Below the pieces are notes generated by a model, which had not been told where the DNA came from, searched no databases, and saw only the letters and a program-made list of their open reading frames with translations. A stretch of DNA of 64,000 bases from Norana najaformis (Eukaryota; Annelida; Clitellata; Crassiclitellata; Hormogastridae). Position numbers and translations under genes: made by a program. Position 1 is the stretch's first letter; every line of letters begins with the position of its first letter. Shown here one piece after another: positions 1 through 12,500 of this stretch. The DNA is taken from positions 8,851,720 to 8,915,719 of the forward strand of contig OZ029927.1 in the NCBI GenBank assembly GCA_964023275.1, given 5' to 3'.

Positions 1-259
1 TGTTTTTCCGAACAGAGTGGGGACGGGAGAAAGAGGGGCAAGAGCTTCCAAGGGGATGGACCCACAACTACTTTCGCATTGATCCAGTTTTCGTTTAGGC
101 CGTACTTCAATGTCTGCCATTAATTGACAAACCATGTTCTTTTAGTAATCAAAATTTCCATGTCGGTTTGCGCCAAAAAAATTCTAATGGTCTTTTGCAG
201 TCGTCAGCATATTTCTGATTATACCTTTTGGCTTTTGCGTTATTTTCAGTTACCTTTTT

Positions 260-364
260 CATCTCTTTCCCAAACTCGGTAACCGTCTGAGGGGAGGCTC
301 GAACCCGTACTCTCCGCGTTACAAGCCCCGCGCTCCCTCCATCCAAGCGGCTACCGTGCCCCAC
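260..364 (-). repeat. tRNA-derived SINE head, family D (copy 1)
   Basis: Read on the minus strand this begins with a tRNA-like head. A degenerate A box lies near 350 (TAGCCGCTTGG), followed by GCGGAGAGTACGGGTTCGAG with a good B box (GGTTCGAGCC). The same head occurs at 2395-2565, 17104-17240, 47395-47531 and 61515-61680. The tRNA fold looks degraded, so I call it a SINE rather than a tRNA gene. Confidence 0.65.
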
Positions 365-940
365 GTTCGCTTCTTATCTCGCATAAAATAATAATATGTT
401 ATTAGTATAATTTTCGGACAGTTTTTCACTCCTGGGGTTGGTGAAATAATAGTATTTAATATTGACAACGAAGACACAACTGACATAGGTATACTTCATT
501 AATGTTATTGACCTTATCATTGTCCTGTCAAATCTCCAAGGTCGGACATCTGAAATATATTACACAATCCAACGGTAACATGATCTTTCTTGAATAAGAC
601 AGCTGTTCAGTTATGCCCGCGCTGACGGCTCACATGATCCATGACCGATCGGTAAATCGATTTTCACATGATCCTATATATTGTCACATATTTACACGCA
701 GTTGAAATCGCATGATCACAAGAATTAGTATACATCGCAGTGAAACTATCGGCTTATGAACACAACACGAACAAGTTTCGCACATCATTACTGTCATGCG
801 AAGACCATAAATAACACTTTGTACTAGATTTAAAATAATTAATTATTAACTGATTACCTACAATTAACTAAAATGACTAATTAATCACTCCTTGCTGCCT
901 GTCCACTAAAAATAGTGTACACCGAGTGTTGAAACTGGAG
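365..940. other. A/T-rich intergenic stretch, nothing recognised
   Basis: No coding exon, RNA gene or known repeat end is visible. It lies downstream (3' side) of the Lhx1/5 gene. Confidence 0.5.
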
Positions 941-944
941 AATT

Positions 945-1120
945 TTTCCCGATCGGGTTCCCAATCAGCCAGCTGACAAAAACTGACAGCGTGCACCCGA
1001 TCACATCCCCGATCAGATCCCCAATCAGATTCCCGATCAGATCCCCGATCAGATCCCCGATCGGATCCCCGATCGGATCCCCGATCGGATCCCCGATCAG
1101 ATCCCCGATCGGATTCAACC
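945..1120. repeat. 12-bp GATC-rich minisatellite
   Basis: Tandem units of about 12 bp related to CCGATCAGATCC / CCGATCGGATCC run across the segment. Because the unit is a multiple of three, open frames appear on both strands (IGDP- and SPIR-type repeats). These are by-products of periodicity, not protein evidence. Confidence 0.85.
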
Positions 1121-1865
1121 AGTCAGATCTTACAGGATTGGGTCAGTGTACGGTAGCTTTTGAGCGAAATTATAGAGATATCCTTGAATTACATGTAAAT
1201 AGACTGCGGCATCCGACTGTATATTGTAGCAGTTATGTATTTTATTGTTTCTAGTGTCTCTAAAGCAACTTATGAACAACCCATCTTCGTGCATGCAGGC
1301 CCTATCAGAGTGAGGGCAAGCAGGACCATTCGGCCGGGGCCTTATATGGTAAGGGACCTCAAATTTACATAGCTTTCGTCACTTCAAAATAAGAAAGATA
1401 TGTTCTTATTCGAACCAAAGATTTTCTATTTATGATTCGGTAACTAGCAACAAATCTTTCGAATTCTTTTAATTTAATTTATTATTAATTATTAATATGT
1501 ATATCTTTTTTCTATTATAATTCACAATTGCGATTTAGCAGGCTTATGATGTGCTTCATGCTTCAAGATTGGAGCCCCGTATTTGCAGTGGCCCGGGCCT
1601 ATCTGAATCTCTTAAAGGACCTGTATGCGTGTTAAATCAGAAATTCGCTCCTTGCTATACGAAGGCGCCCTTGGATCAAAGTCGGTGTTTTCTAATTCCA
1701 CTGATTTAGGCGCTAATAAGTCAGAAGCAGTGCAAAAATATACAACCTGTATCGCATTTGAATGTGCAGTCTGAGTTGAACATTGGAAACTGAATAGGTC
1801 AAAGGTCACAGCTTCATCTTTAAGTTACCAGTTTCACTGAGTGCTGCAAGATGTATTCACTGAGA
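1121..1865. other. Intergenic, no gene recognised
   Basis: No exon or RNA gene is recognised. Two short GC-rich pieces (around 1300-1350 and 1565-1620) interrupt A/T-rich sequence and may be old repeat fragments. Confidence 0.4.
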
Positions 1866-1889
1866 AGTGTTCAGAGAGGGAGATTGTTC

Positions 1890-2130
1890 TATAAAAAGAA
1901 TCATTCTTGACTGTGTACATCAGAGCTTTGCGTATGCCGGTCCCACCTGCTGGAACCGTCTCTCTCGAGACCTGCGACTCAAGCTCCTCTCTCTTCCCCT
2001 CTCAGGGTTCCCCAGGTGCCTGAAGACTGTACTGTTTACCAGTGGTTTTACTTGTTTGGGTAGGGAGTGCCGCTGTTGAGTTTATTCTCTAAGAGGCGCT
2101 TTATAACTCTTAAATTACAATTACAATCAC
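1890..2130 (+). mobile_element. LINE 3' end (CR1/L2-like family, same as 17.5-19.8 kb)
   Basis: The frame encodes [19 protein letters not shown] and then a short stop-terminated tail, closely matching the C-terminal end of the LINEs at 17.5-19.1 and 19.14-19.8 kb ([19 protein letters not shown]). After the stop comes the family's untranslated tail: CTCTAAGAGGCGCTTTATAA, then an ATTACAATTACAA run. This is a strongly 5'-truncated copy. Confidence 0.8.
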
Positions 2131-2394
2131 GTGCAAGACAACAAATCAGATCAGGTATAGAATCGCATAGACCTATGACTATGAACATCAGTAAAAGATG
2201 CTGACGATATTGTTATATAATACATACGTTTGGTATCATTCTGTTGATGGCGAGTATTAGATGATAATGAGTATGATCCCATTTATGATTATGGTCATCA
2301 TTATAAATACGGTCATAATATTTCACAGTATTATCAATAATATTGTATCATGGTTATTATTATCATAATAATTATTAGTACTATTTCTGCATTT

Positions 2395-2565
2395 ATTGAG
2401 CGCCACTATCTAATGACGAAGCATCAGTCGATGACACTGACCAATTGTGAGTGAAGGACTTGCACAAGGCCCTACACAATAACCGTCCAAAAGGAAATTC
2501 GAACCCATAGCCTGCGCGTTACGAGCCGAGAGCTCTAACCAATAGGTACCGTACTACATTATGAG
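2395..2565 (-). repeat. tRNA-derived SINE, family D (copy 2)
   Basis: On the minus strand the head reads through GGTTAGAGCTCTCGGCTCGT and a B box GGGTTCGAATTTCC. The body contains the family's CAAGTCCTTCACTCACAATT segment, which is shared with the copies at 17.1 and 47.4 kb. Confidence 0.75.
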
Positions 2566-2689
2566 CCGTTATGAATATGATAATTATTTTATCATCATAA
2601 ATATGAGTTTAGTTATCATTATGCAGGAAAAACCGTTTGTCTATGACAGTTTTGAAGAAACTAGGAGAAAACGTTGCTAGGCAACAAAA

Positions 2690-3260
2690 TATAACTTAAT
2701 CGAGTATCTGTGTAGCGGACGCCATTTTCTACAGTCGCTAAGTTCAGCGATCATTTATCAAGCGGTCAGTCGATCATTTAGAGGCAGTTCAGTTTCACAA
2801 TCAACAGAAGTCTGCAGACCACGTCACAAGACTTACGACAATGAACACAATCTGGCGAAAGAACGTAACTCGGTCATTTTTTTATTACGTGGTCTTCTGC
2901 TTGTCTGTATAGCATGGAACCAATCCAGTCTCCGGAATTGGAGTTGCGCCGGAGATCGAGAGTGGACTGACTTTGCACGTGACGACGGCAGAATGGTGTC
3001 GAGAGTATGACTGAGAGTAGGAGATACTCAGGCTACGGATTGATTAACGTCTTTGAGAGTAGATCCTCAGCGGATTCAAGAGTAAAATTATGTCGCCCAG
3101 AATAACTGATTTTTACGTGGTTTCGAGAGTATGATGTTCAGATCGGATTGGAGTGTAAGATCTTCAGAGTGTCTAAAGGATAAGACCTTCGGCGTGGTTT
3201 CGAGAGTATGATGTTCAGAACGGCTTCGAGAATACGATGTTCAACGCGATTACACCTCAT
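2690..3260. repeat. Degenerate GAGAGTATGATGTTCAG repeat region
   Basis: The phrase GAGAGTATGATGTTCAG and relatives (GAGAGTATGACTGAGAGTAG, GAGAATACGATGTTCAAC) recur between about 2998 and 3245. This lies within the probable 3' UTR and flank of the Lhx1/5 gene. Confidence 0.55.
2881..2886 (-). other. Candidate polyadenylation signal for the Lhx1/5 gene
   Basis: TTTATT on the plus strand is AATAAA on the minus strand, about 430 bp past the stop codon of the Lhx1/5 gene. It is the first canonical hexamer I noted downstream. Transcript data would be needed to show that it is used. Confidence 0.35.
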
Positions 3261-3314
3261 CTGGTTTTGTGATGTCATGCTTGGACTCTTGGGGGCTACG
3301 GGATGGCGGGGCAA

Positions 3315-3550
3315 TCACCATATCTCGGACGGCATGTCTGCATGGGGAGGGGGCGGTGGGGGCTGGTGCCTGAGGCCCGGGTAGCGGCCGAAGGGCCCGT
3401 GCAGCCCGACCATGGCGTGGTGTGGTAGGCCGTGTGCGCCGAAGTGGCCGTCGTGATGCAAGGCGCCCATCGGCGGCGGAGGCTCTGGAGATCCATTCGG
3501 ACGCATTCCGAGGTCGCCGGGAAGGAACGAACCGTCATGCATCGGCTGAC
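3315..3550 (-). CDS. Lhx1/5: Lhx1/5 exon 6 (C-terminus, stop)
   Basis: The acceptor TGTTTAG precedes 3550, and the exon enters in phase 1, completing a Gly codon. It encodes a Gly/His/Pro-rich tail with a run of six prolines ([17 protein letters not shown]) and then TGA at 3317-3315. Confidence 0.93.
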
Positions 3551-6500
3551 CTAAACAGACAACCACAATACCTTTTCCAATTTAATGACTGCTGATAATG
3601 AAGAAGAGGAAGAAGAAGAAGAAGCAGAAGAAGAAGATGATGATGATATGGAGCTTTTGGTAGACCTATCGGAAATCGACCCGGCTTCTTCAGTGGATTA
3701 TGATTTTAGATAAACGTGGGCATTATGATAACGGCGCTATGGAAGTCTTTAGATTAGATTAGATTAGATTAGTAAAAGAAGAAGGTAAAGGAAGAGGAAG
3801 AAGTGGAGAAGGAGAAGGTGGAAGATGAGGATAAAGAGGAGAAGGAGGATGAGTTGGAGGAGGAGGAGGAGGAGAGAAGGAGAAGATGGAAGAGAAGAAG
3901 ATAGAGCAGAAGAAGGAACAAGAAGAGAATGGCCACAACAATGACGACGACATTGATTATGAATTATGATGATGATAACGATGATGACATCGACGAAGAT
4001 GATGAAAAAGAAGTGCACGGAATATGGACATTTTCGGATTCGTTGGATTTGTTTTTCAATATGTAAACGAAGCACGATACAGTATCAAAAGAGGTACAAG
4101 ACAGTACCATTTAATGCAATATGAGGAAATCGCCCCTTCACAGCATTCCACTATGCATAGGAAATGACAGCTTCTCTTTCCTTTTATTACTTTATCCTCT
4201 TGTGCACTACAGTTTCTGACTTCAACGAGTATATGTTGTCACCCTGTTGCATTTTGTAATGTTGTCTAATTTTTACAATCCGTAGTGCAACGCTTACTTG
4301 TGCAACAGCGCAGTATTTTAGCCAACCTGTTAATTGCTTCTATGTGCGATACGTGTACAAAAATGCGTTAAGTAGATGTATATTGGCATGGAGGCCGACT
4401 GAAGAAGCTGAAAGGTGAATGAGCGATAATGAGGGTAGTTAAAGGAAGTGCTTGTCGGATTCCAATCTGTCCAATACAACACCGAAACACAGAAGTATCC
4501 GAGGGTTAGCGGCGCCCATGGCGACGCCTGGACTCCATTGCGTCAGCGAAACGAAACCCAAGAGGAAATTGCAGTTGTCAGATCAGTCAGCCAACCGTAA
4601 GAACAACTGTATACTCATGTCATGTTCGAAAATCATACTCCATCACACGCTTCTTATACACGCCCCAATTCCTCAAGTTACCCGCAACACGGGCGCGATC
4701 CGTAGCCGGCGTATCCCGTATCACGTACTCATTTCACGCACCAGCGCCACCTAGCGTTACACCGACAGCCGCCTGACGCAACCAGACTCGTCAAGGTTCG
4801 GCCCCGATGTATATATCCGCGCGCTTCTGTCGATCAAACGCCTGTTTACGCAGGCGTGTGCGTCCGACGCGCTTGTCAATCAATCTATTGAACACATGCG
4901 TCAAGTAGTCCGGTAAGATGTTTATTTGAGCCGACGGGACAGTTCCATAAACACGGAAGCGGGGAGAGGGTGCTGTTCGTCTCAGTTAGAGTAGGTCTCC
5001 TTAATAAAGTCTAAATAACCGGTAGACACAAGTCTGATTCGATTCCTAGAGGATGTAATGACGGCATTTAATCCCAGGAATTTAGACAGCTGGTCTGTAT
5101 GCTGTTTGGAAAGTGAACGACTTGCGCTATCAGATTTCAAACTAGTTAATTCTCACTGGGACAGAACTTGTAGGCGGTTTGTAAGCGCACCTGTTCCACG
5201 GAGACAAACGGGAAATGCACCCAAGTTACAGAGTTTAAACAGTTTCAAGGTTAGGTAGTCTGAAATGTTCCCTTGTTGACGGAAGGGTTTCTAATTTTAC
5301 ATGAACTGTTTTTAATCCCTGTTTAAACACAGTATGACTAAGCATCCTTGCTAGAAAGAATTAAACATCAAGAGGCTGGATAAATGACAACATATACGCC
5401 GACATTTATACGTTTAGAAATCGTAGTCAAATTGTGGCCCAATACGCAAAAGATACATTGTGTATTAGACCCAAATTTGATCAGTTGCTGGAAAGATTTC
5501 AGACTGAAACTTCCTCACCTAATGCTAATCACACTTCAAACGGAAAACATTCTCGGCTTGGTTAACTCGCAGCCCAGACCGAAACATTCTCTGCTTATGT
5601 TGCCTTTCACTTCAGATCGACACTCATTTTAGCTCACGTTAACTCACATCTCAAACCGACAGAGTCTGAGCTCATGCAACTCGCCTCTCAAACCGACAGA
5701 GTCTGAGCTCATGCAACTCGCCTCTCAAACCGACAGAGTCTGAGCTCATGCAACTCGCATCTCAAACCGACGTGTCCTCAGCTAGTATTGACTCGCATCT
5801 CAAACTGAAACATACTTAGGCTATAACTCACATTTTAAAGCAATTGTTATCTTACGCCTGTCAAGTACAAAGGCTTGCTCCAAAATAGATTTGATAGATA
5901 CTCAAATACTCATCGTCATCATCATAAATCATGGGCTCAACATCTGTAGGTGTCCGATGCCATGCTCACTATATTCCTCCACTGCACTGTCTTTCCAGTG
6001 CAGCGTTGCTCAGCTCCTGGAGTGATGGTCCTCACCATTCGATTACGTCGTCTACCCATTCTTTTTGGGGTCGTTCTCTTTTGTTTGGTTCATCCATCAT
6101 TCCAGACACTAATGTCTTGATCTTCCTATCGTTGCTCATTCTACACATGTGACCAAATAATCTCAGTTTCCTCTGAACTACCTTTTGCATCAAGTTCTCT
6201 TTGAGATGTATCACTAAACACTAGTGTAACAAATTGCATTAATATAGCCACATCAATCATATACAGTTGTCTATTCACTAAGCATTATAACTGTGCTTTC
6301 TCTATAGTAATTAGACGAAATTTCTGGTAGTAGACAACAATGAATGTACCCTGGTATCCGGCATAATACTATTCTATTACTATTCTATTCAGGCACTGGC
6401 TTTATTTTTAGTTGTCTAAACTTCGTCGTAACATTACATTCAGCACAAACGCATTTGAGCGCCTCCCATTTGGGGGCGACTTCATTTCTAGTCCATTGGA

Positions 6501-9500
6501 AGTCCTGTACAGCCGATAATAGGCGTATTATCGCGATGCCGGTAACACGGTTTCATCCGAACGGCGTCCGTTTCGTCAATCGTCCTGCTAATTATGTTTT
6601 TCGTGCGGCAAAGGAAATCATCTGCAGGCGTTCTGTATGGTGGCACGACGGCCGTCTTACTCTGCTGGTCTTTGAGGGGTACTTTGGGCGTGCTAATGCG
6701 TTTTGTGGTCTTAACGCGGTATTATCGCTCACGGTGTTAGTCTTAGGACGACGCTGAGTTGTTGGATCCCAGGTGAAGTGGACAATGGCGGGAAATGAGG
6801 CATGGAATGGCACGAGGGAATGCACGCTCCGTTACCCCGACCCTCTTTCATTCTCCCTCGGACTGTGGACACAGAAGTAACCGTTGTATGCTAAAGATAC
6901 AGGCAGGCAGGCAGGCAGGCATGCAGGCAGACAAACAAACAGACAAGCAGGCATGCAGACAGTGATTGACTGACTCAGTGACAGACACACAAACAAGGAG
7001 CGAGACAGAGACAGATTAGACGGAAGATAAATGAGAAACACAGAGCGCAAAACGACAAAAACCACAAGAAACTACCAACAAAGACCAACACAGGCAGACA
7101 GACATACAGACGGCGAAAGCGAGGGACAGACACGGAGATTACCAATAGCCTGTTTGAAAACGCACACACAGGCCTGTATGGCACTCGAGGGAACTCGCAC
7201 TTGGGCTACGCCACGGGAGATCATCGGTCGGCGAGGCAGTCGACCGGGCAGACATCGTGCAGCGGCAAGGGACCCCGTTGAGACGGTCGCAGTTCGCCCG
7301 GGTCCTTCCAAATGGAATCTAATTACGGTCCCTACGCGTGGTCAGCGCGACCTCCATCCGTCCGGCTATTGTGGACATTGACCATGGATCTGAGAAGGAG
7401 GAAGGAAAGCGACGAGTAGGAGGGAAAACGGGAGGGGATGAAGGAAAGGAGATGGAGGAACGGTGTACTACTGAATGGAACAGGAAATTAAGGTGGAAGT
7501 CGACTGTTGTTTTCTACCTCAATGCAACTATGATACAACGATGGTAGGCATTTCATAGACACATACTATCATAGGCACAGATAGTTTGAGACTAATGCTG
7601 CATGTGACGCGTTGTCGTTTATTTATTATTTATATGTATTATTTTATTTATTTATATTTTACCTGAGGTAGAAATGATCCCCTTAAAATTAAACATTTTT
7701 CCAGAGAAAAAGTAAATTTTGGGAAGGCTAAAACTCGATCAGACGGAGAAAATCCCGCGGAAGAAGATGGCGTTAAAACGTTGCCAATGCAGTGGCAGAG
7801 ACAACAGCTTTCTTTCGCCTCGTCTGTTATACGAGAGAGAGAGAGAGAGAGAGAGAGAGCACCCAAAGTTTATTTAATTATTGTTTACCCTTTCCTTTGT
7901 TCGTTCATTTACTTATAAAATCACTTATATATTGTCACTGGTCTATTTGCTTATTCATTTATTGTTTGCTTTTATTTTGTCGTTCTTTTATTTTTTAAAT
8001 AATTTATTGCCGCTAGTCTATTTGTTTATTTATTTATTGTTTTCTCTGTCCTTTTTTCGTTCTTTTATTTTTAAAATAATTTATTTATTGTCACTAGTCT
8101 ATTTTTATTTTATTTCCGACTATAGTCGGTGATTACCTGAGACCTGGTCGAGCAGATGCGACGTCCCCTGGTGACCGGAAGTTGGCGGAAGGTAGGTCAT
8201 CGCATCCGGATCCGGAACCGAATGATGTCCGCCGAAGTAGTCGCTATAGCCTGGATATCCGGGATAGAAGTCGGCGTTTTCTATAGGAAACAGAACAGTT
8301 TAATATAGTACCGAATGGAAATTCCGATTATATGCAAAGTAGTCTACGTGTAAATTTGTGCTACGTCTGCGCTTCTGAAAGGTTTCTCTGAAGAAGCGCT
8401 TTAGCAATTATGATTACATCCATAGTTAAAATAACTCAAACTACTTTTGTCTTTAAAAAATTGTTTAATTTGTCTAATGACCCATTTCGTTGGTATTTCA
8501 AACTGACAAATGACTTCGGTTTTCTTGGTGACCAATATTTCTTTTGTCATCAAACACGACTGAACTCTGAAAATACTTTCTGCAAACCTTACAAATGACC
8601 AAACTTCTGGCCATGGGTTTATTGTCTGCATGTTCTCTATCAAACTGACCACGAGTTGTACAAGATTCTAATAAATATATTGCCAGAAATGGAATCTGCT
8701 GTACATCCAGGACTGCTTTACCAGCAATGTCTTCTGCTTTGATCCACTGAAATGCATGTTCTCTTTATGTCAGTCTATCTATCGGTCCGTCCGTCCGTCC
8801 GTCCGTCTATCCGTCTATCCGTGGGTCAGTCGGCAAACCAGTCTTCCACAGTTGCCCAGTCTTCGAGATCACAGCAGTGTACAGAGTGCTAAGCTCGTTC
8901 TGCTCTAGATACAGCTCTTCAGTACCAATCAGAATCTTGTCGTACACGATGCCCACCGTCTCTGATACGATGGTATTGTCAGACTTTCTCTAATATCTGC
9001 CCGTGTGTAATGTAACGGACAGACGCCGTTCGTAACAAAGAGGTCGCTCGGGTCAACAGTTGACGCTAATTCTCCTGTCTTCGTAGGATATAATTAACAC
9101 GTCAACCTCTTGAATGCAGCCATCGACAGAATTAACCAGGCTAATTATTACATTGAAGGACCCCTGCAGGAGTTACGTTGTTTAATGTATTGTGATGTGA
9201 AAGAATAGTTTTATAATGCCTCTCTCATTTTTGCAGTCCACTTTGGCATTCGAGCAATTTGAATGAAGTGATATGACTAGAGAAAGAGACACACATACAC
9301 AGAGACAGACAGAGACAGAGGCGGACAGACAGAGATAGAGAAAGAGAAAGAGAGTATGTGTTTGTGAGAGCATGAGTGTGTGTATAAATGTGAGGCTAGA
9401 TGCACGTGTCTTTGTATGCTTGTGTGTGTGCGTGTGTGTAGATGAGAAAGTGCTTGCGTGACCAGCTCTTGACGAATACAGCATACCTGTCTATATGAAA

Positions 9501-12500
9501 CCCATCTAGTCATCTATTCAGCGTCAAAAGATTTTCAACCATGGACTAGATTTTCCCCAGTATGTCTACCCCACATACCCAGAGCTTGAACCCGATATAA
9601 CCCACTTCCTTCACACGCGACACCCAAACTTAACCAATTCGCCGTTCTACTCTATAAAGGCGCTACATAAGCGACAATTACTTTACGTGACCGGGCAAAC
9701 AGCGACATAATAGCGCACTAACATCTGCAGACATTTGCATACAAGTCTAAACCGGATCCTATAACGGTGTTGCGACTGGGCAAGAGCTTCTGGCGCTACA
9801 TAATCATGCAGTGCGCGCTTCCTTTCATTAAGGACGCGCGCTGGGCCGGGAATATAAAGGCGTTTCCCGGATTCCTGTCACAGAGGCGGTCTCGTTCGCG
9901 GTAATTCCTCGCATAATTTGCCCCATTAAAGTTGTCTCGGGCCGGTTTTGCGCTCCGCTTACGTCGGCGGACGTTACCGGGTCCCTGGAGAAGGACACAC
10001 GGCGTCAGTAACGAATTTTGCTCGTGCCCGGCCGAGCCCCGAAACGCAGCGCTGGGATATTAATGCCTCGCGAGGCGCCGGGCAAGTGTCGGCAAGCCGG
10101 TACACGGGAAAAATTGCCAAGCGCACGGCGATGCTTCTTGCCGCGTAAACTGTCCTTATAAATTAGACCCGGTTGAGTTATTGGCGCTCGTTGCAAAGGG
10201 GTAAACTAGAGGCGGTGGAAAGACGTGGAAATATGAGCCAATGCCCGGGGTCAATTCTGGAGCGTCAGATCAAAGACGGACGCAGGGGCTCTGGTCAGTG
10301 CTGGACATTTGTTATCCGGATGGTCAAGAGCTAATTCAAGTGGCCGGCCATGGCGGAGTGAGTTAGCACGTGCGTGTAAATTCATTGCAGAGGAACTGAA
10401 AAACGGGCAAAATTGGATGAAAAGAAAGAACACAAAGGAATCAGAGGAATTTGAAAGTTGGTGAAGTGTAGGAAGCACAAATCAGCAAAAAACAAATGAA
10501 GAACTAGCCGGAGTTTAAGAAAGGTTAAATGAGTAACCTTACATTAATAAGGTTAGCTGGACAGAGCATGCAACAAACAAAGAGGTGCTTCAACAGGTGG
10601 AAGAGAAAAGATCTCTGATGGCTACAATAAGAACGAGACAAAGGAAATGGATTGAACACATACTGAGGGGTGATTCCCTTCTGATAGATATCATAGAGGG
10701 AAGAATGGAGGGGAAGAAAACAAGAGGAAGACCTAGACAAATGCTGCTAGACTAGATGATGGTGGACGGATACAGTAAACTGAAGGAGGAGGGCCAACAA
10801 CGTCAGGAATGGTGCCATTGGATGTTCCAAAGTCTATTTGCGTGTTTGTCTAAATGTGCGTTTGTCTGTCTGCATGTCTGTTTGTCTAGTTCAATGCAGA
10901 TTGCTGAATTTTCACTTCCGAAGCAGACGATGCATAGTAGTGGCTTAGTTGTGGAGTGGTGGTCATGGCGGTGCAGGTGATGGCGGTAAAAGAAGCCGCT
11001 TCTGATTCTGTCAAGGTGCAAACGCTGTTGAATCACAGGCCCGATGCGTTTGAGCCAAGGATCGCAATCGCGGCTCTTTAAAGACCGCGCTGGGATTAGA
11101 CCACCGACCGATTACATCTGCTTTCATCGTCAAAATGTTCGGCGCTCGGAGGCGTCGGCGATAATGCTTCTATACATACGCTCAGTATCCAAGCACGACT
11201 CTGTATGCGCACTCTGCATCGCCCAGTGTCAAATTGCACACATATAGGGCCTGCATTGATCAAAATGACTGACTTGGAGTGCGGCGCAAATCCGATTAAG
11301 GGCAGCCAAGCGAGCGCGCTATCGCCCTGATCAATGAAGATGCTGCATCTATAGACCCGGCCCAAGACATGCTTATATTATTTCGACTCTCAGTCGAGGT
11401 ATGTGCGATGTTTTTGAAGGCATACGAGCTGTCCGCACAGCCGGTATTTTCTTTCCACGAGCGACCAGCTTGCCCGCAATATGGGGCGTGAAATTATTGT
11501 CGGCAGCCGGGTAACCGTATGGGCCCAGGATCTGCAGAAGGTGACGTTAAGCTGAAACGCAAACATGCCTCAGGCATGCCGCAGGTAACACCTTTTGCGA
11601 ACGGGGTTGCCCGTCCGGAGCGCCAAACTAAACACATATCGGTCGAGCGATGTTGGCGCTGTTTGCAAAGTAGCTGCCGACAAAGTTTCCGACTTGAAAG
11701 GAGGCCCTGACGCCGACTGCAGAGGGCGACAGAAAGGCGACCTGTTTGCCCGACAAACAAGATTAAGATGGCGGTCGCTTTGAGGTGAAGGACGCGGCTG
11801 CAGGCGACGGCAGTTGGGTTGAGAATGATGGAGGCAAGATTGGGGTGATATGATGACGTCCTAAAAAGGGATAACGCAGCAAGTCAAGATAAAAAAGTCG
11901 CTATATACCTTATACCTTATAAGGTAAGGTACATGGTAAGGTATGTATGCATACCTTACCATATACCTTATAAAACAAAGGTATATGGTAAGGTATGCAT
12001 GCATCCGGATAACAGTATAGCGACTTTTAAAAACCTCTCAAAGATACGTAAGTTGAGGTAAGGTAATTCAATGCAAGGCAAAGAAAGGTAAGGTAAAAAA
12101 CAAAATAAGGTAAGTTTAAGATAAGTTAAGGTGAAGTCATCATCATCGTCATGATCCATGGGCCAAGAGCCCGTAGATGTCCACTGCATGCATTGTCACT
12201 TGTCTCCACAGTTCCCGATCTTGTGCTGTTCTTATCAAGGCGTGCAAGTCTTGCTTACACCAATCCCTTATATCATCTGTCCACTCCCTATTAGGCCTTC
12301 CTCGTCTCCCATTTCCGTCCATAATTCCCATCATCATGCTTTTTATTTTTCTACTGTCATCCATCCTGCATATATGTCCAAACAAGCGTAATTTCCTTCT
12401 CATTATTACTTGTATTAGATCTTTTATGCTCAGTCTTCTTCGGACCTCCGTATTTTTTACCTTCATTGTCCAATTCAGATGTAATATTCGTCTATAGCAG

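Larger units (their letters stand above)
3551..8136 (-). other. Lhx1/5 intron 5
   Basis: A 4.6-kb intron. It contains a LINE tail with AGATT repeats (3640-3785), purine-rich simple repeat (3771-3925), a 37-bp minisatellite (5640-5790), a LINE 3' fragment (5925-6215), CAGG/ACAG runs (6899-7000) and an AG run (7833-7858). The parts between 3930-5640 and 6240-6890 show no repeat I recognise. A piece at 6560-6740 is non-repetitive, CpG-containing and includes a CTAATTATG homeodomain-type site, so it is a possible regulatory element. Confidence 0.6.

Noticed and set aside
5640-5790. CRISPR-like array (37-bp repeats)
   Set aside because: Units are directly adjacent with no unique spacers, in an intron of an animal gene; it is a minisatellite.
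6344-6757. 137-codon plus-strand frame in Lhx1/5 intron 5
   Set aside because: No recognisable domain, splice context or homologous family; the shorter opposite-strand frame overlaps it.
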